A stretch of DNA of 64,000 nucleotides, from NCBI GenBank assembly GCA_032207245.1, contig CM063503.1:102917084-102981083 (forward strand). The letters are read 5' to 3'. The notes beneath the pieces are model-generated. The model made no database searches. It saw nothing but the letters and a program-made list of their open reading frames with translations, and was not told where the DNA came from. Both the position numbers and the translations under genes were made by a program. Shown one piece after another: positions 47,994 through 60,865 of this stretch (its first letter is position 1; each line of letters opens with the position of its first letter). This stretch comes from Pardosa pseudoannulata. Taxonomy: Eukaryota; Arthropoda; Arachnida; Araneae; Lycosidae.

Positions 47994-48212
47994 GGATGAC
48001 ACTTCACATGTAACTTTCAAGAATTAAGATAATTAAAATAAAACTATTTCTAATAATTTTTTTTTTTTAAGTTAAGCTTAGTTGCTAAAATGTTGCAGTG
48101 CTTTGGATAACTTTCAGAGTGGAAGTGTCTAGTCTGCTGAGAAAGGGAAACACTGTCCGCACATGGTCTGGAAAGAGTTAAGTAAATTCGTTATGAAATT
48201 GATTATATTTTG

Positions 48213-48288
48213 AATTGGTTTGGAGTGTAACAGTTGATGTTATTTATTCTACACAAGGGCTAATTAGACTGGAACCATTGGAACCTTG
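48213..48288 (-). mobile_element. partial tRNA-like SINE (tail half)
   Basis: ttggtttggagtgtaacag, then cacaagggctaattagact and ggaacc; the head is missing. Confidence 0.7.
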
Positions 48289-48619
48289 CTCATTTGTTAT
48301 TTAAAAAATCAAATATATTATGATTTTGAGACTTTTTTAAATTTAGAATAAATCAACAAGACAGTGTATTCATATGATAAATTATATACTTTTGTTATAA
48401 TTTTATGTTGTTAAAAATAGTAGTAGTGGTAAACAGAAAAAACTTGATAAAATGAAACATAACATTTTGTTTCTGTATCCACTTAAAAGATCTGAGATAT
48501 CAACTGTTATAGAGAACTCTATCAAATTTGTTTATTTCATTTTTCTATTGTTTTTAATTATATTGGTGTCTTTATTTGTACATGATCACCTAAATGTAAC
48601 CATGTGAATTTGTTATTTG

Positions 48620-48742
48620 GTTTGGTTTGGAGCACTAAAATTACTTTTTTTTACATTGTCTCATTAAATTGAGACTTCTGCTTAAATCTAATTCTGAATG
48701 GCTACAAGCATCTAGCCCTCATCCAGCAATTAGAATTTACTT
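48620..48742 (-). mobile_element. partial tRNA-like SINE
   Basis: ttggtttggtttggagcac, cttctgcttaaatctaattc, gaatggctacaagcatc. The tRNA head is lost or too decayed. Confidence 0.75.
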
Positions 48743-49298
48743 TTTATTTACTTTTTTAGCAGTTATTTCATAATACATCATGAATTCATGTTTAAGTGTA
48801 TTATAAATCAAGTGTAATATCGCCTGGAATCACACAGCGCTCATTTCAAAAAGTCACAAAGAAAAGGCAACCAGGCCTTTAAAGTTGATTTCTATCAAAT
48901 CAACAATGCCTTTTCGTGTTTCATAATTTAGAAAAACAAATTATTCATCTCAATGAACATTAATCATTAAGCTTCCTTTTTTTTTTGAAATGACAGATAA
49001 TTATAATAAAATTATTCCAATGAATGTGAAATTGAGAATAAGTAAGCAGGATAATGAATATGTCCTTCTCACTTAACCCTCTTGGATGCATTCACATTTG
49101 CACCCTTTTAAAGGAATGTGAATACATCCATTAACATCCTATATGAATAGCAAGCCTATGATTATTTGCAACCATGAAGAAAAACATAAAAATCCTGTGT
49201 AGATCACCCAGTAGGATCATTCAAAAATCAAACCTATAACTAAGTAAATTTATTTTCATGTTAAAAAGTAGCCACTTAGGTATGGTTAGCCCCATTTT

Positions 49299-49474
49299 AG
49301 GTTTGGTTTGGTTTCAAGAACTTTGGTCTGCTGTTTTGCTACATGAGGGCTAATGAAGCCAGAACCTACTGCTTAAAACCAATTCCAAATGGCTACATAC
49401 TTCCATGCCTGTAGTGGTATTCAAACCCATGAACTCTAGTATGGAAGATAAATGCCTTATGCATTCAGCAGGCC
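49299..49474 (-). mobile_element. tRNA-like SINE
   Basis: Near full length: ggtttggtttggtttcaaga, gagggctaatgaagcc, cctactgcttaaaacc, gtattcaaacccatgaac (box B inverse) and attcagcaggcc. Confidence 0.85.
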
Positions 49475-50142
49475 TTATTTTAAAAGATAACAGAAGAAAA
49501 TTAACCTTTCTTGGATCTACTCTTGCTCTATAATATTTGTGATTATGCATGCTTGTATACTTTCATGTACAATGTGTATCACATTAAGTACCTGTATTTC
49601 ATTTTTTGTTGTTGTTGTTTTAGTGAGAAGTTATTAATAAAAAAACAAAGGTTGTTCTAAAATATCCATTAAAGTTGTTGGTAAATCAATGTGCAACCCA
49701 ACAAATAAAATGTATTATACTTCCTTTCATATGTATTTTTTTTAAATAGCTATATGATCTGTGATATATGCTCTTTAAAACATCTTTTTTTTTACAAAAG
49801 ATGATAGTATGTTGTGTTCAATACTTACATTTTTTTTTTCTTCCTTTGAAGTTTTAACGAAACATGTTATGTGTGCATTTAGAGTCATATTGTTTTAAGT
49901 CAATTTGTTTAAGTCAATTGTTTTAAGTTCATATCAATACCTATTATGCAAAGCACTGAATTGGTAATGATTAATCCTTCAAAAGAAATTTAATCTCTGT
50001 TAACATTTTATGTACCTTTCAAGTGAGGAAATACTACATGTTTAAAGTGCATCATAATGCAAAAAGTATGAGATATAATTTAACTCTTTTTATTACCTAC
50101 TTGAAACTTTTCAGTCCTAGTAGATATTTAAAATAATTTATT

Positions 50143-50340
50143 TTGGTTTAGTTTTGAAGTGCTACAATCAATTTTGGCTATGCAAGGGCAATTTTTTTGT
50201 TAACAGCAAATCCCTGCCCTTGACAGGTTACTACTACTTAAAGCTGATTCCAAACAGCTGCAAGCATCTATGCCTCCCTTGGCCATGAAAACTGGTACTG
50301 AAGAGCATCCTCCTGACTATTCAGTCATTATTCGGCAGCA
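50143..50340 (-). mobile_element. tRNA-like SINE with internal insertion
   Basis: tggtttagttttgaagtgc, gctatgcaagggc, a roughly 40-bp extra stretch, then ctacttaaagctgattcc and attcagtcattattcggc. Confidence 0.75.
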
Positions 50341-50687
50341 ATTTACTTTGATGTACAGTTTTAACAAGACTTAAATTGCATTTTCTTAAATTGAAGATGC
50401 AAAACCATTTTCTGTATATCTTTTAGTGTTTAATTTTTTCATATACTTGATTCTTAGTTTTTTTTTTTTTTTTTTTTGCATAAGAATGTGTTCAAAAATT
50501 GTATTTTTGTTTGCCTTTATTTAAAAATCAGTGATCTTGACTGAGCAAATCAGACTTTTTTCCTTTGTAAAAATATCAATATCTACCAATTTAAGAATCT
50601 ATATCCTGGTGCTCAAATATACAGTCCGACCACAGTTATGAGACCCTTGGTAAGCAGAGTGTGAAAGACATTCCATTCATAGTATAG

Positions 50688-50832
50688 GTTAGTTTGGAGT
50701 AGTAAGTCGATTTTTCACAACACTAAGGTACATTTTCCATTTATGCTGGAACCTACTGTTTGAAGTCCATTCTGAATGGCTACAAACAATCAATGACTGT
50801 CGGATTCGACCCAAAGACTCGGGTTAATGCTA
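50688..50832 (-). mobile_element. tRNA-like SINE, decayed
   Basis: ggttagtttggagtagtaag, ggaacctactgtttgaagtc, attctgaatggctacaaac, tcggattcgaccc. Confidence 0.7.
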
Positions 50833-50849
50833 TAGAGGAATTAGTTGGG

Positions 50850-53765
50850 CTAAAAATGGGAAGGAAATTTGAATTGTACCTCTATTGCATTCTCTAGAAT
50901 CATCTTTTGATTGCATTTTTTATACTTTTATATTTACTTTGGCACATTATAATATCTTAGTAATAATGAAAAAGAATTTTAACCATAATAGACTACCTTC
51001 CAAATTATTGTGTGGCTGCAAATGCTTTAAAACAAGCTCAACATGCAAGACAAACTTCCGTATTTGCATTTATGCTATCAATATATGATTCAACAAATAA
51101 GATGTATCATATATCTCACTATAAACTTATCTTTGACCTGCCTTTTTCATTCATGTGTAGACTTGTCAAGGAGTCTCTGAACCATGGTAAGACTGTAATA
51201 CCAGTATCATAATGTATCATGTGGTGGCATTGTCATGGATTTGTTTGCTGCATTATTATAAGAATAATACTGCAACTGATGCCTCATGTTTTCAGTGGAA
51301 TTTATTAAAATCAGTGTTTTTACTTGGATTGAAATAGAAATAATTATTGTTAAACCACCTGTGTATATCATTTCTGATAAATGTAAAATAAAAATCAATT
51401 TTTCAGTCATGCAGTAGTTTACCAGTTTTTTTCCACTAATGTTGTTAATGGCATGCAACTGATTGTTAATCTATTTTCAAATGGAATTTATATCATGTTT
51501 ACATTCAGAGAAAGAACTCACTATTGCAGAACTTGTAACTTATATAATTTAACATTTGTTCAAAAACATATAATGAAAAACATGTGAAAATAGTTTGAAA
51601 ACTGTTGGTCTAGAGAAAAATCAATGAAAGGGAAACTTTATTTCATTTCCTTACTGGATATTTACTTCAATTAGCATTAGCTTACTTATGTTCTTTAGTA
51701 CAAGGGCCTTCAAATAACAACCTGTTGGCAAATTTTAGCTTGCTGCTTGTTTTTGACCAAGCCTACATAAGTAAATCAGAGGGGAATAGCATGTACAGTC
51801 TTATTTGTTAATAAGTAAGTTTAAATAACAGGAGCTTAACTTTTTCCGATATCTTTAAAAAATAAAAAGCTGGAAGTATAATAGAAGAAGCTGGGAATAA
51901 TTTTAACTAAAATATTTATTACTTTCTTTTGAGAGATTACAAAATTAAAATTAGAATATCCAAAGATAGACAGAATATAATCAAATGTGTTAAACCACAT
52001 AGAGAGAGAATAAGTGTGTCAGTGAGTCTTTAGGAAATCATTTAAGAAAACACACAAAAAGTCTACAATATAAGAATACCAGTTAATACAATTAAAATTC
52101 ATAAAATGATGTCTTATTTTAAATTATGAATATCTGCCTGAATCCCAATAATTCAGTGTAAAGAGTAGAATGTCACTTATGTATAACTTTGCTTTAGCAA
52201 TGCTGTAATATAGTTTTTCACTCTATGTAAAATCCCAACACAAATCATTATGACTGCTGACCATTTACAATGTTAATGACAGAAATTACTAACTTGGAAA
52301 TGCAGTATGGTGAAATATTTCTCAGATGAAAAAAAGAATTTGTCATATTAGGGCAAATTTTCACCGTAAGTAAAGTAATCACTCTACTAAAAATAACTAT
52401 TTTCGGTTGAACTTTCTGATTAAAATACCTACACTACTTGACAATTGCTAAGGAACAGAGACATTTATTAAATAAATCACAGGTACTGATTGAAGAAATG
52501 AAACTAAGTACATATGTAATAGACGTACAGATATTTATCTTGTAAAATGGTACAAATTTCACTGCATGAAAGAGAGGTAATAAAAAATATATTTTTAAAA
52601 ATCCACTTTCAAAAATTTCGGGGACACAAAAATAAGTACTTTCCTGATGAAACGATAAAAATTATCAATTTCTCAGTAAGGAATATGTCCTCCTCAGAGA
52701 CTAATGTATATTTTGCAATTGTTGGTGCCTTTTACTGAACTATTGGAGATCCTATGGGGGTATATTGTCCCCCCCAGATCTGGTACAGTTTGGAGAATTT
52801 GAGTTCTTTGAGAAACAAGTCTGTCAAGAACATCCCACTGCTGTGGCCATGGTAGGGATACTTTGAGTTATTTAACTACTCATCCACGGTATAAAACACT
52901 TAAAGGATGGCTTTCAAAAAATTTTACATCTCGATCATCTATGTACCACATGAATTTCCCAGAAATAAGTTCACCAACACATTCTTATCGCACGACAAAC
53001 TTTTGAATGTATAAAGAGTTTTCATATACTGCTTTTTATGCAGGTACCAGGCCCTGCTAACACCACCTAAAGGAGCAAGCCATAGTACAGGTTACCGATA
53101 TGATGTATGACATAGGTTACGTAGGCCCAAGAGGAGCTATGTCAGATTTCCATGTTTTAACATTTATCATGTAGCATGAGTTTGGCTTCTTTGTTGCTAC
53201 AATGTTTACTACTGCAGACGATTGTATTTGATGATGATTTTATCAAAATACACAAAAATTTTGTTTTGAGCTTTCTACAAACACAAGTTTGATGAAGTTT
53301 TTTTCTACATTATAATTATATGTTAGAATCTTCAATAAAATTGTATATAAATGTATTATACCTAAGTATCGAGGTAATTATCACAAAGACGGACAGAAAG
53401 TGTCATCTTTTGGTTTTCGAAAGAATGAAGAATTAAGAAAAAAAGTGGATAACAGCAATTACACATGATTGCAATATTACAATGAATTCCAGAGTAAGTA
53501 TTTCTTATATATTTCCTTTGCTTAATAACAAAATTAGTTCAAAATATTATTCAATTTCCTAAGTTTTACTGACATAGCTTTATTTATTTATTTTTAATAT
53601 AATTTGAAAATATACGAATATTTCAATTTCCATGATACATTGTTGCTTCATATTAATCTTTTTCTTTTCATAAAAAGTTATTTATATCATTGATTTCTCC
53701 CTATGAAACTATTATACACAATACAACTATTTCAAAAAGAAAAAAAGTCTAATATTTGTCTTATT
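50850..53765. other. no recognisable gene
   Basis: AT-rich sequence with only short open frames (for example 50885-51088 and 52547-52738) that show no domain, no splice-site pattern and no similarity I can name. A run of seven C at about 52770 is the only sequence oddity. Confidence 0.6.
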
Positions 53766-55017
53766 AACGAAAAGTTGCAATGAGTGTTATCAGTTATATT
53801 TTATCAACAGAAGAAAGTATTTAATTTTCAAAATTTGTAAGAATGACCATTTTTCTGAAGTGTTATTAAAATTGTAATAAAAGCCACTAACATATTGCTA
53901 AATAATTATTGCAAATTCGATAATAAAATTTTTCATACACCACATTCAAAAGCAAATGAAAGGAAACTGATTAACTCGAAAGTTCCTGATGGTTAATGTT
54001 ATTTCATACCAGGTCACAATTGTTATATATAAAATGAAACTTTTTTGTAGTGTTTCACTTTAATGTAAAATTCTGTCTGATTATGAATAAATAAATGAAT
54101 TAGAAATATTTTGTTCCGTTTTTCATTTGAAATAATACAATTTTTTTAATGCTATTGTATTATTTAATACATAATAATAATAATGAAACAGCCCTGTGAA
54201 GAATAAGACAGTGTCTAAATCAAAAAATTTGCAAATTTTTTATTATATAAGTGTGAATTTTTGCTGCAAGTAATATTTAAATATATATATATTTAAATCC
54301 TTTTGCTGTTTAGAAAGTTTCCATAGCATCAATGATAGTTTTAAAAATCAAAGGAGGAATTTAAAGTAATTTATTTCATGTAGATTTCCTTTCTAGTAAT
54401 GAGAAATCTATTAAAGTAAATTGTTTTATCAACATTCTCATTTTAATATGAGTAAATGTGTTTAATAACTTCCAAAATTATGGGATTTTTAAATTGAAAA
54501 TTGTGTATAAAATGTACATTGTCTTCATCATGCACTATTATGATACTTAAAAATGCTTTGGTAAACAAAAACAGTAGAAAAAATATAATTTATGGAAAAA
54601 TCAGGATTGGAGATGAAGGCCTATCTATATGACATCACATTTCTCTTACTTTGGCTTCATAATTTAGGACAGTGTTTCTTAACCTTTTTGGCACAATGGA
54701 CCACTTTAAAAATATTAAATATATCACGGACCCGTCTGTGAAAAACAAAATGCTTAAACATCATTTATTACAAAAAAATTCTGTTTTATTATTTAATTAT
54801 TTTAATATTTTTATTTCAATAGTATAAAAAATTTGAAGAAATTAAAATTTTTAATGCGAAGGTTGTTGTTGCTTTTCCTTGATTAACAGATTGAATTGAG
54901 GGATGGTTTTCGACAAAGCAATGCGCATATCATGTTCGATATTCAGTCAATTTAGATGTTTTGTTTTTATTGTGACAAGTGTGTAAAATCCCGCTTCGCA
55001 AAGATATACTGTAGCAA
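53766..55017 (+). repeat. tandem duplication, unit 1 (flank plus hAT end)
   Basis: About 1,252 bp that recurs directly downstream. It contains genomic flank (53766-54669), the hAT target site atttagga (54662-54669) and the first about 348 bp of the hAT right end (54670-55017), stopping inside the hATC codons. Confidence 0.9.
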
Positions 55018-55019
55018 TC

Positions 55020-56275
55020 AACAAAAAGTTGCAATGAGTGTTGTCTGTTATATTTTATCAACAGAAGAAAGTATTTAATTTTCAAAATTTGTAAGAATGA
55101 CCATTTTTCCGAAGTGTTATTAAAATTGTAATAAAAGCCACTAACATATTGCTAAATAATTATTGCAAATTAGATAATAAAATTTTTCATGCATCACATT
55201 TAAAAGCAAAGCAAAGAAAAGGAAACTTTGATTAACTCAAAAGTTCCTGAAGGTTAATGTTATTTAATACCAGGTCACAATTGTTATATATATATATGCA
55301 ACTGCTTTTGTAGTGTTTCAATTTAATGTAAACTGATTATGAATAAATAAATGAATTAGAAACATTTTGTTTTTCATTTAAAACAATAATAATACAATTC
55401 TTTAAATGCTATTGTATTATTTAATACATAATAATAAAAAAATAAAAAGCCTTATGAAGAATAACAGTGTCTAAATCAAAAAATTTACAGAATTTTTTAT
55501 TATGTAAGAGTGAACTTTTGCTGCAAGTCACATTTACATATATATTTATTTAAATCCTTTTACTGTGTGGAAAGTTTCCATAGAATCATGATAATTTTAA
55601 AAATCAAAGGAGAAATTTAAAGAAATTTATTTCATGTAGATTTCCTTTCTAGTGATGAGAAATCTATTAAAGTAAAGTGTTTTATCAACATTCTCATTTT
55701 AATGTGAGTAAATGTGTTTAATAACTTCCAAAATTATGGGATTTTTTTATTGAAATTTGTGTATAAAATGTACATTGTCTTCAAAATTATATGCACTATT
55801 ATGATATTTAAAAATGCTTTGATAAACAAAAACAGCAGAAAAAAAAATTCAGGGAAAATTCAGGATTGGAGACGAAGGCCTATCTATGTGACGTCACATT
55901 TCTCTTACTATGGCTTCATAATTTAGGACAGTGTTTCTTAACCTTTTTGGCACAATGGACCACTTTAAAAATTTTAAATATATCACGGACCCCTCTGTGA
56001 AAAAAAAATTGTTTAAACATCATTTATTACAAAAAAAATCTGTTTTATTATTTAATTATTTTAATATTTTTATTTCAAAAGTATAAAAAATTTGAAGAAA
56101 TTAAAATTTTTATTGTGAAGGCTGTTGCTGCTTCTCCTTGATTAACAGATTGAATTGAGGGATGGTTTTCGACAAAGTAACGCGCATATCATGTTCGATA
56201 TTCAGTCGATTTCGATGTTTTTTTTTATTGTGACAAGTGTGTAAAATCCCGCTTCGCAAAGATATACTGTAGCAA
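55020..56275 (+). repeat. tandem duplication, unit 2
   Basis: About 1,256 bp matching unit 1 throughout with scattered substitutions and small indels, and continuing beyond the unit into the rest of the hAT element. Confidence 0.9.
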
Positions 56276-57900
56276 ACGAAATAATGGCTGCCATAGCTCG
56301 TTTTATAAGCAATGGGTAGGCTTCTCTTAAAGAAGACCAAAACTCTCCAAGAGTTTTTGAATCGAAATCCATTTTTAACAAGGACTTTGTTTTCAAATCA
56401 ATTGGCTCATCTTTGGCAAGGTTCATGTCATTGATACACTCAATATCACAAAGAAATGGATTACGAATTCAGAACTCATATTCATAATTCGTTTCAAAAC
56501 CTGCCCTCGTGACAGTCAGCGCATTTCCGTGTGGTACAGAAGTACTTCATGTTCTGCGTTCATTTCTTGACACAGTGTTTTAAAAAGACGATGATTAAGA
56601 GCTCTACTTCTAATAAAATTCACAGTTTTAATAACTATTGACAATACTTCTTTTAAGCTGGTTGGAAAAGTTTTAGTAGCCAGTGCATGCCTATGTAAAA
56701 AACAATGTGTAACAATAACATTAGAAGCCTCTTTTTTCACCAAATGAATAAAACCAGATTTATTGCCAAGCATAGCAGGTGCTCCATCCGTACAAAGTGA
56801 ATGAAGTTTTTGTTTCCAGTCGAAGTCGTGTTTGGAAAAGAAAACATTTAAAATCGCTAAAACATCAAATGCCTTTGTAGTTTGCAAAAGAGGCTCACAA
56901 AATAAGAATTCTTCTTTGATAGTATCAGCAGACACGTAACGAACAAAAACAAGAAGTTGACTACAATTCGAGATGTCTGTAGTTTCATCCAGTTGCATAC
57001 TAAAGGGAAATGGTGATGCTTTCAATTCATCGATGATCTGTTTCAAGATATTGCAAAAAAAAAAAAAAAAAAAAAAACTATTCTTGAATGTATCACATCA
57101 GTGGACAATGGAATAGCCTCGTTTTTTTCTCCGTTCCAGTCCACAAACTAATTCAACCATTTCCTGCGCACATAGCTTAATTAATGTCTCTCCAATAGTA
57201 TGCGGTTTCTTACTTTTGGCAATACTCTGAAAGATGTCTCAAGCAAAGTTTTTTGTGGAATACCAAATCCAAGTTTGGTTAATGTTCCAGATTTCGAAAA
57301 CTGGGCTTTCTTCTTTGTAAAAAATTCTAGATCTTTAAATGCATTTTCAGGATGAAGATATTTGGGATGTTCTATCAATTTTGCCGGTTTCATACTGGCG
57401 TTTGCTAAAACTTTTTCACACAGAAAGCATTGTGACTTTTCAACACGTCCGATTCCTTCATGCAGCTGAATCCATAATTTACATAATTTTCATCATACTT
57501 TTTTTTTTTTTTTTTGAACATTTTTGGCTACAAAAAATATCAAATAATCGAATTAAACATTAAGAATTCAAATGAAAAAGTAAAACAAATATTTTGTTTT
57601 AAAAAATTGCAAGAACTTTGCGGAACTGATTTTAACGTCACTTTATTTCCAAGTAAAGTAAAATTCAAAGGCTACTTTGTGTTTCTAAAAATTTCAAATT
57701 TTATAAGGTTTGCGAATGTTTTTTTCCTTCTATAGTAGAGGCCTCTATTGGGAAATGGCAGACAGACGGCTTACAGAGGTTGCCCGTGACAAAAAAAAAA
57801 TTTTTTTTTTTTTTTTTTAATATTGATGCAAGCATTTTAAAAATTAGGAGCAGTCGGCGGACCCCCAAGGGGTCCATGAACCACAGGTTAAGAAACCCTG
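55929..57900 (-). mobile_element. hAT transposon, ZBED5-like, with terminal repeats and target duplication
   Basis: Left end cagtgtttcttaacc and right end ggttaagaaaccctg are inverted repeats. The 8-bp target site is atttagga at 55921-55928 and ctttagga at 57901-57908 (one mismatch). At 1,972 bp it is shorter than a full element because of an internal deletion in the transposase. Confidence 0.93.
56202..57450 (-). pseudogene. hAT transposase, ZBED5-like, broken
   Basis: Read on the minus strand. A BED-like CFLCEKVLANASMKPAKL at about 57390-57440 is followed by EHPKYLHPEN and a KKKAQFSKSGTL region to 57181. The DDE core at 56516-57046 has FSMQLDETTDISNCSQLLVF (first Asp), SLCTDGAPAMLGNKSGF (second Asp) and THCFLHRHALATKT. 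It stops at TGA (56516-56518) exactly where the conserved Arg-Trp is expected, and LSRGQVLKRIMN continues in frame after it. A deletion then leads to the hATC dimerisation end, FWSSLREAYPLLIKRA and YLCEAGF. An A-run at about 57055-57077 also breaks the frame. Confidence 0.88.
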
Positions 57901-58365
57901 CTTTAGGAAGTGTTGGCCCTGCCCTACTCACTACATTTAATTTCATTATGATGCCTCGGTTGTCTGGAACTCTTCGTTGTAAAAACTAGTTGTTCCTTGA
58001 CAAATTGCAAAGCAGTATATTAAGAAGTATAAACTTATTCAAGTTTACAACCTGGCCAGCAGAACCTAATTTATTGTCTCCAATATTTATTGTCTCCAAT
58101 ACTCCAATTACTTGAAGCAAAATAAGTATATTATTATTATTTTGGGATGAGTGGAACGGAATTTTTTACCATTTTAGTGGTAAAATTTGACTTTCGAGTA
58201 ATTAGAAATAATTCATTCCTTGATGGAGCTCTGTCTACTCTTGTGTCAAGACATCACTGGAATTTAATGCAGATTTCATTAAAATGTTAAATCTGGAATT
58301 TTAAAAGAGTGGGGTAAATCAGTTAATTTTTTAGGACCGTGATAACCTATTCCTTATAATGTTAA

Positions 58366-58931
58366 CCCCTTCCGGTAAAATGACGAATCTAGCTCGTCAT
58401 TAGTTTTTCATTCCATACCGCACAATGACGAGCTACACTCGTCATGCGATTAAAGTTACTGTTAAATATGATAATTAATTTAGTTTAAAATTTCTAGTGT
58501 ACTGAATTTGGCAACACTTTTATCACTTATGAAAATCACAAGTCACTATTGCATATTGTTTACTTAGAATTTCTTGGTACAAGTCATTGCCAAATGAATG
58601 AGTCAGAATAAAAGAAAACCTACTAAGAAATGCCGTGTGTGTTACAAGAATCAAATTAAAAGTGAGACTACTTGGCGGTGTAAACAATTAAGAATTCCTT
58701 TGCACTTTGTTTTGAAAAGTACCACTAGCTTGAAGACTATTATCTGTATACCTTATTAATGTTTTGCTTTGATATTTTCTTAATTTTACTGTTTCTGATA
58801 TTTAACACTATGTAAAAAGTGGATTTTAATTAAGAATATGTAAGAATTGTAAAATGAAACAAGTTGTTTAAATAAAAATTAAATGGTTATTTCATGCACA
58901 GTTTTTCATTATTAAATCATACCGGAAGGGG
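58366..58931 (+). mobile_element. piggyBac relic with TTAA target and perfect 12-bp ends
   Basis: The ends ccccttccggta and taccggaagggg are perfect inverted repeats, each next to TTAA (58362-58365, 58932-58935). Palindromes built from tgacgag/ctcgtca lie just inside the left end. A short plus-strand frame near 58600-58760 reads KKCRVCYKNQIKSETTWRC, resembling the cysteine-rich C-terminal domain of piggyBac transposases, but later Cys ligands are lost. The catalytic domain is absent, so it is a 566-bp deletion derivative. Confidence 0.88.
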
Positions 58932-59846
58932 TTAAGTATGATTTTATTAAAAAGTTTTTTGTAGTGAAAATTTCTATTTGGGCTTTTTACTAACGTATAA
59001 AAATATTTCTCTGCAAAGTAAAAATGTTCTGTAGGTTTAACTTTTTTTTTTACTTTTTGTAACTGCACATTTTCTCCCTTATGTTCCTACTTTTTACATG
59101 GAACATTTATTACTTTTTTCTTACGCTCGTAATCTAGGCAGACACTAAAAAGCGAAAAATTTCGGAAATTCACATGCGTCTCAATCGTCTTTCCGGTGAT
59201 TATCCACCGGAAACTGAGGCCTAAATTGTGGTAAAAGAAATAAACGTACATCAGCACGAATTCAGCATTTAATGTTCTGAAAAAGTTTCTATCTTTATTT
59301 GTCTTTTCATAGACGAGGAAAGAAAAATAGTAGTTTTCGAAACCGTATTCATTAGTAAGGCTGGTTAAATTACTGTTAGTAAATGGCCAATAAGATGACT
59401 CGTGATTATCAGCTATAATTAACTTTTCATGTAAATTTTACTCAAATTATTTTAAAAATTCTTTAGTAATTAGATTTTTAAATTATTCTGTACACAGTGT
59501 ACAAATATAAGTATTCCTTAAACTTAAGCCCCATCATTGAAGTATAAATTGCATAGCTCTTTATAATCTAACATATCTATAATTACCTTATAAATGGTTG
59601 TTTTTAACCGTTTCGTTCCGATCGTTATAGTAATGGTTAGTTATATATTTTCTTGTCTGTCTCCTGTTATGCTAGGCAGGACCAAAGCGTGGCGTGTGCC
59701 AAGTGTTCTCCGTACACAGGCGCCGTATGGCAAAGGCGTCCTATGGCAGAGTCTATTCGAATCCCAACTAAGTCAAAGACAGAAACGAAAGAAAAATACT
59801 CCATTGAATTGAATATATACAGTCTATACAAGGTAGTACTCACATC

Positions 59847-60165
59847 CAGGGCTGTAGACAGATATTATTTTCGGAGGGGGATCAAGGGAGAAAGACATCG
59901 TTATTTGTGAATGATACTTCCATTGATGAAAGGGAAAGCACTATATTTCCGGAAATACAGTGCTGTATTTCCGGTCAGCGGCCCAGCAAGACTTTTATGA
60001 TCTCAGCGGTGGTTTTTTCTAAGAGAATAACTGTCCATATTCATGAACAGCTAGGCAGAGAGTACACACACACAAACGTGGGACATTGTCTATCTACAAA
60101 ATGGTCTTTCAAAATTTCGGGGGGGGGACCAGTCCCCCAAATCCCTCCCGCTGCCTACGGCCTTG
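59847..60165. mobile_element. non-autonomous hAT-like MITE, 319 bp
   Basis: Ends cagggctgtagacag and, inverted at the right, caaggccgtaggcag. A perfect 8-bp target duplication, ctcacatc, lies at 59839-59846 and 60166-60173. Near both ends are G-rich/C-rich runs (cggaggggg; ggggggg). Open frames across it are accidental. From 58936 to 59838 I see no gene. Confidence 0.88.
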
Positions 60166-60188
60166 CTCACATCGCAGAACTAGAATCT

Positions 60189-60211
60189 AGTACTTTCGAT
60201 TCGAAAGTACT
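60189..60211. repeat. perfect 11-bp palindrome arms
   Basis: agtactttcga, one T, then its inverse tcgaaagtact. It lies between two hAT-type elements and is perhaps an end of an unrecognised element. Confidence 0.85.
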
Positions 60212-60865
60212 AAAGTCTGGAGTCTGGTGTATTCTAGTATATCGATTATCAGGAATCATGTACTAATGTAATCAGGATTCTTGTATTCGAATCAACCCAT
60301 CTCTAAGCCATAGAGTAAGTTAAGGCAGTGTTCCCCAACCTCTGCGGACTGGTCCACGTTTGATAATTTTACCGTGCTCCGCTGAAGGAGGGGACATTAT
60401 TTATATTTTAGATTATTTTGAGTCAATAATTTTAATTTAATTGTATTTAAGCATAACATAAATCAAAATACATTTACGCCAACGAATGAATCTAAAGTGT
60501 TTTCACATTTTAACTCCCTAGAACGCTAAATCAGTGAGAACCCTGGGCTTGTTTCTTTGCAACGAAGTTATAGGAGACAATGACACCCGAAATATGTGAC
60601 AGTCAATTACGTTAATTTATTGTTCAATTAAAAACTTTATTTCTTTCTTTTTTTTCTTTCAGGAAAGCTCATTTCTTTTCAGTTGTATGACTGTAATTTT
60701 AATTCACAATCTTGAAAAGTTTAATGAATAATTAGCTCATTTAAAATAGTTACAAGATTTCGGCCTTATCCCAGTTTAGGAGGCAAGCGAAGCCAATTTC
60801 GCCAAATTCTAGTACCCAGCTTTCTGGCAACCTTTGCTCTTCTGTTCGAACTCTCTCGCTACCCC

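Noticed and set aside
57780..57989. Frame starting with poly-Lys/poly-Phe
   Set aside because: It is driven by A and T runs at the hAT end and crosses its terminal repeat.
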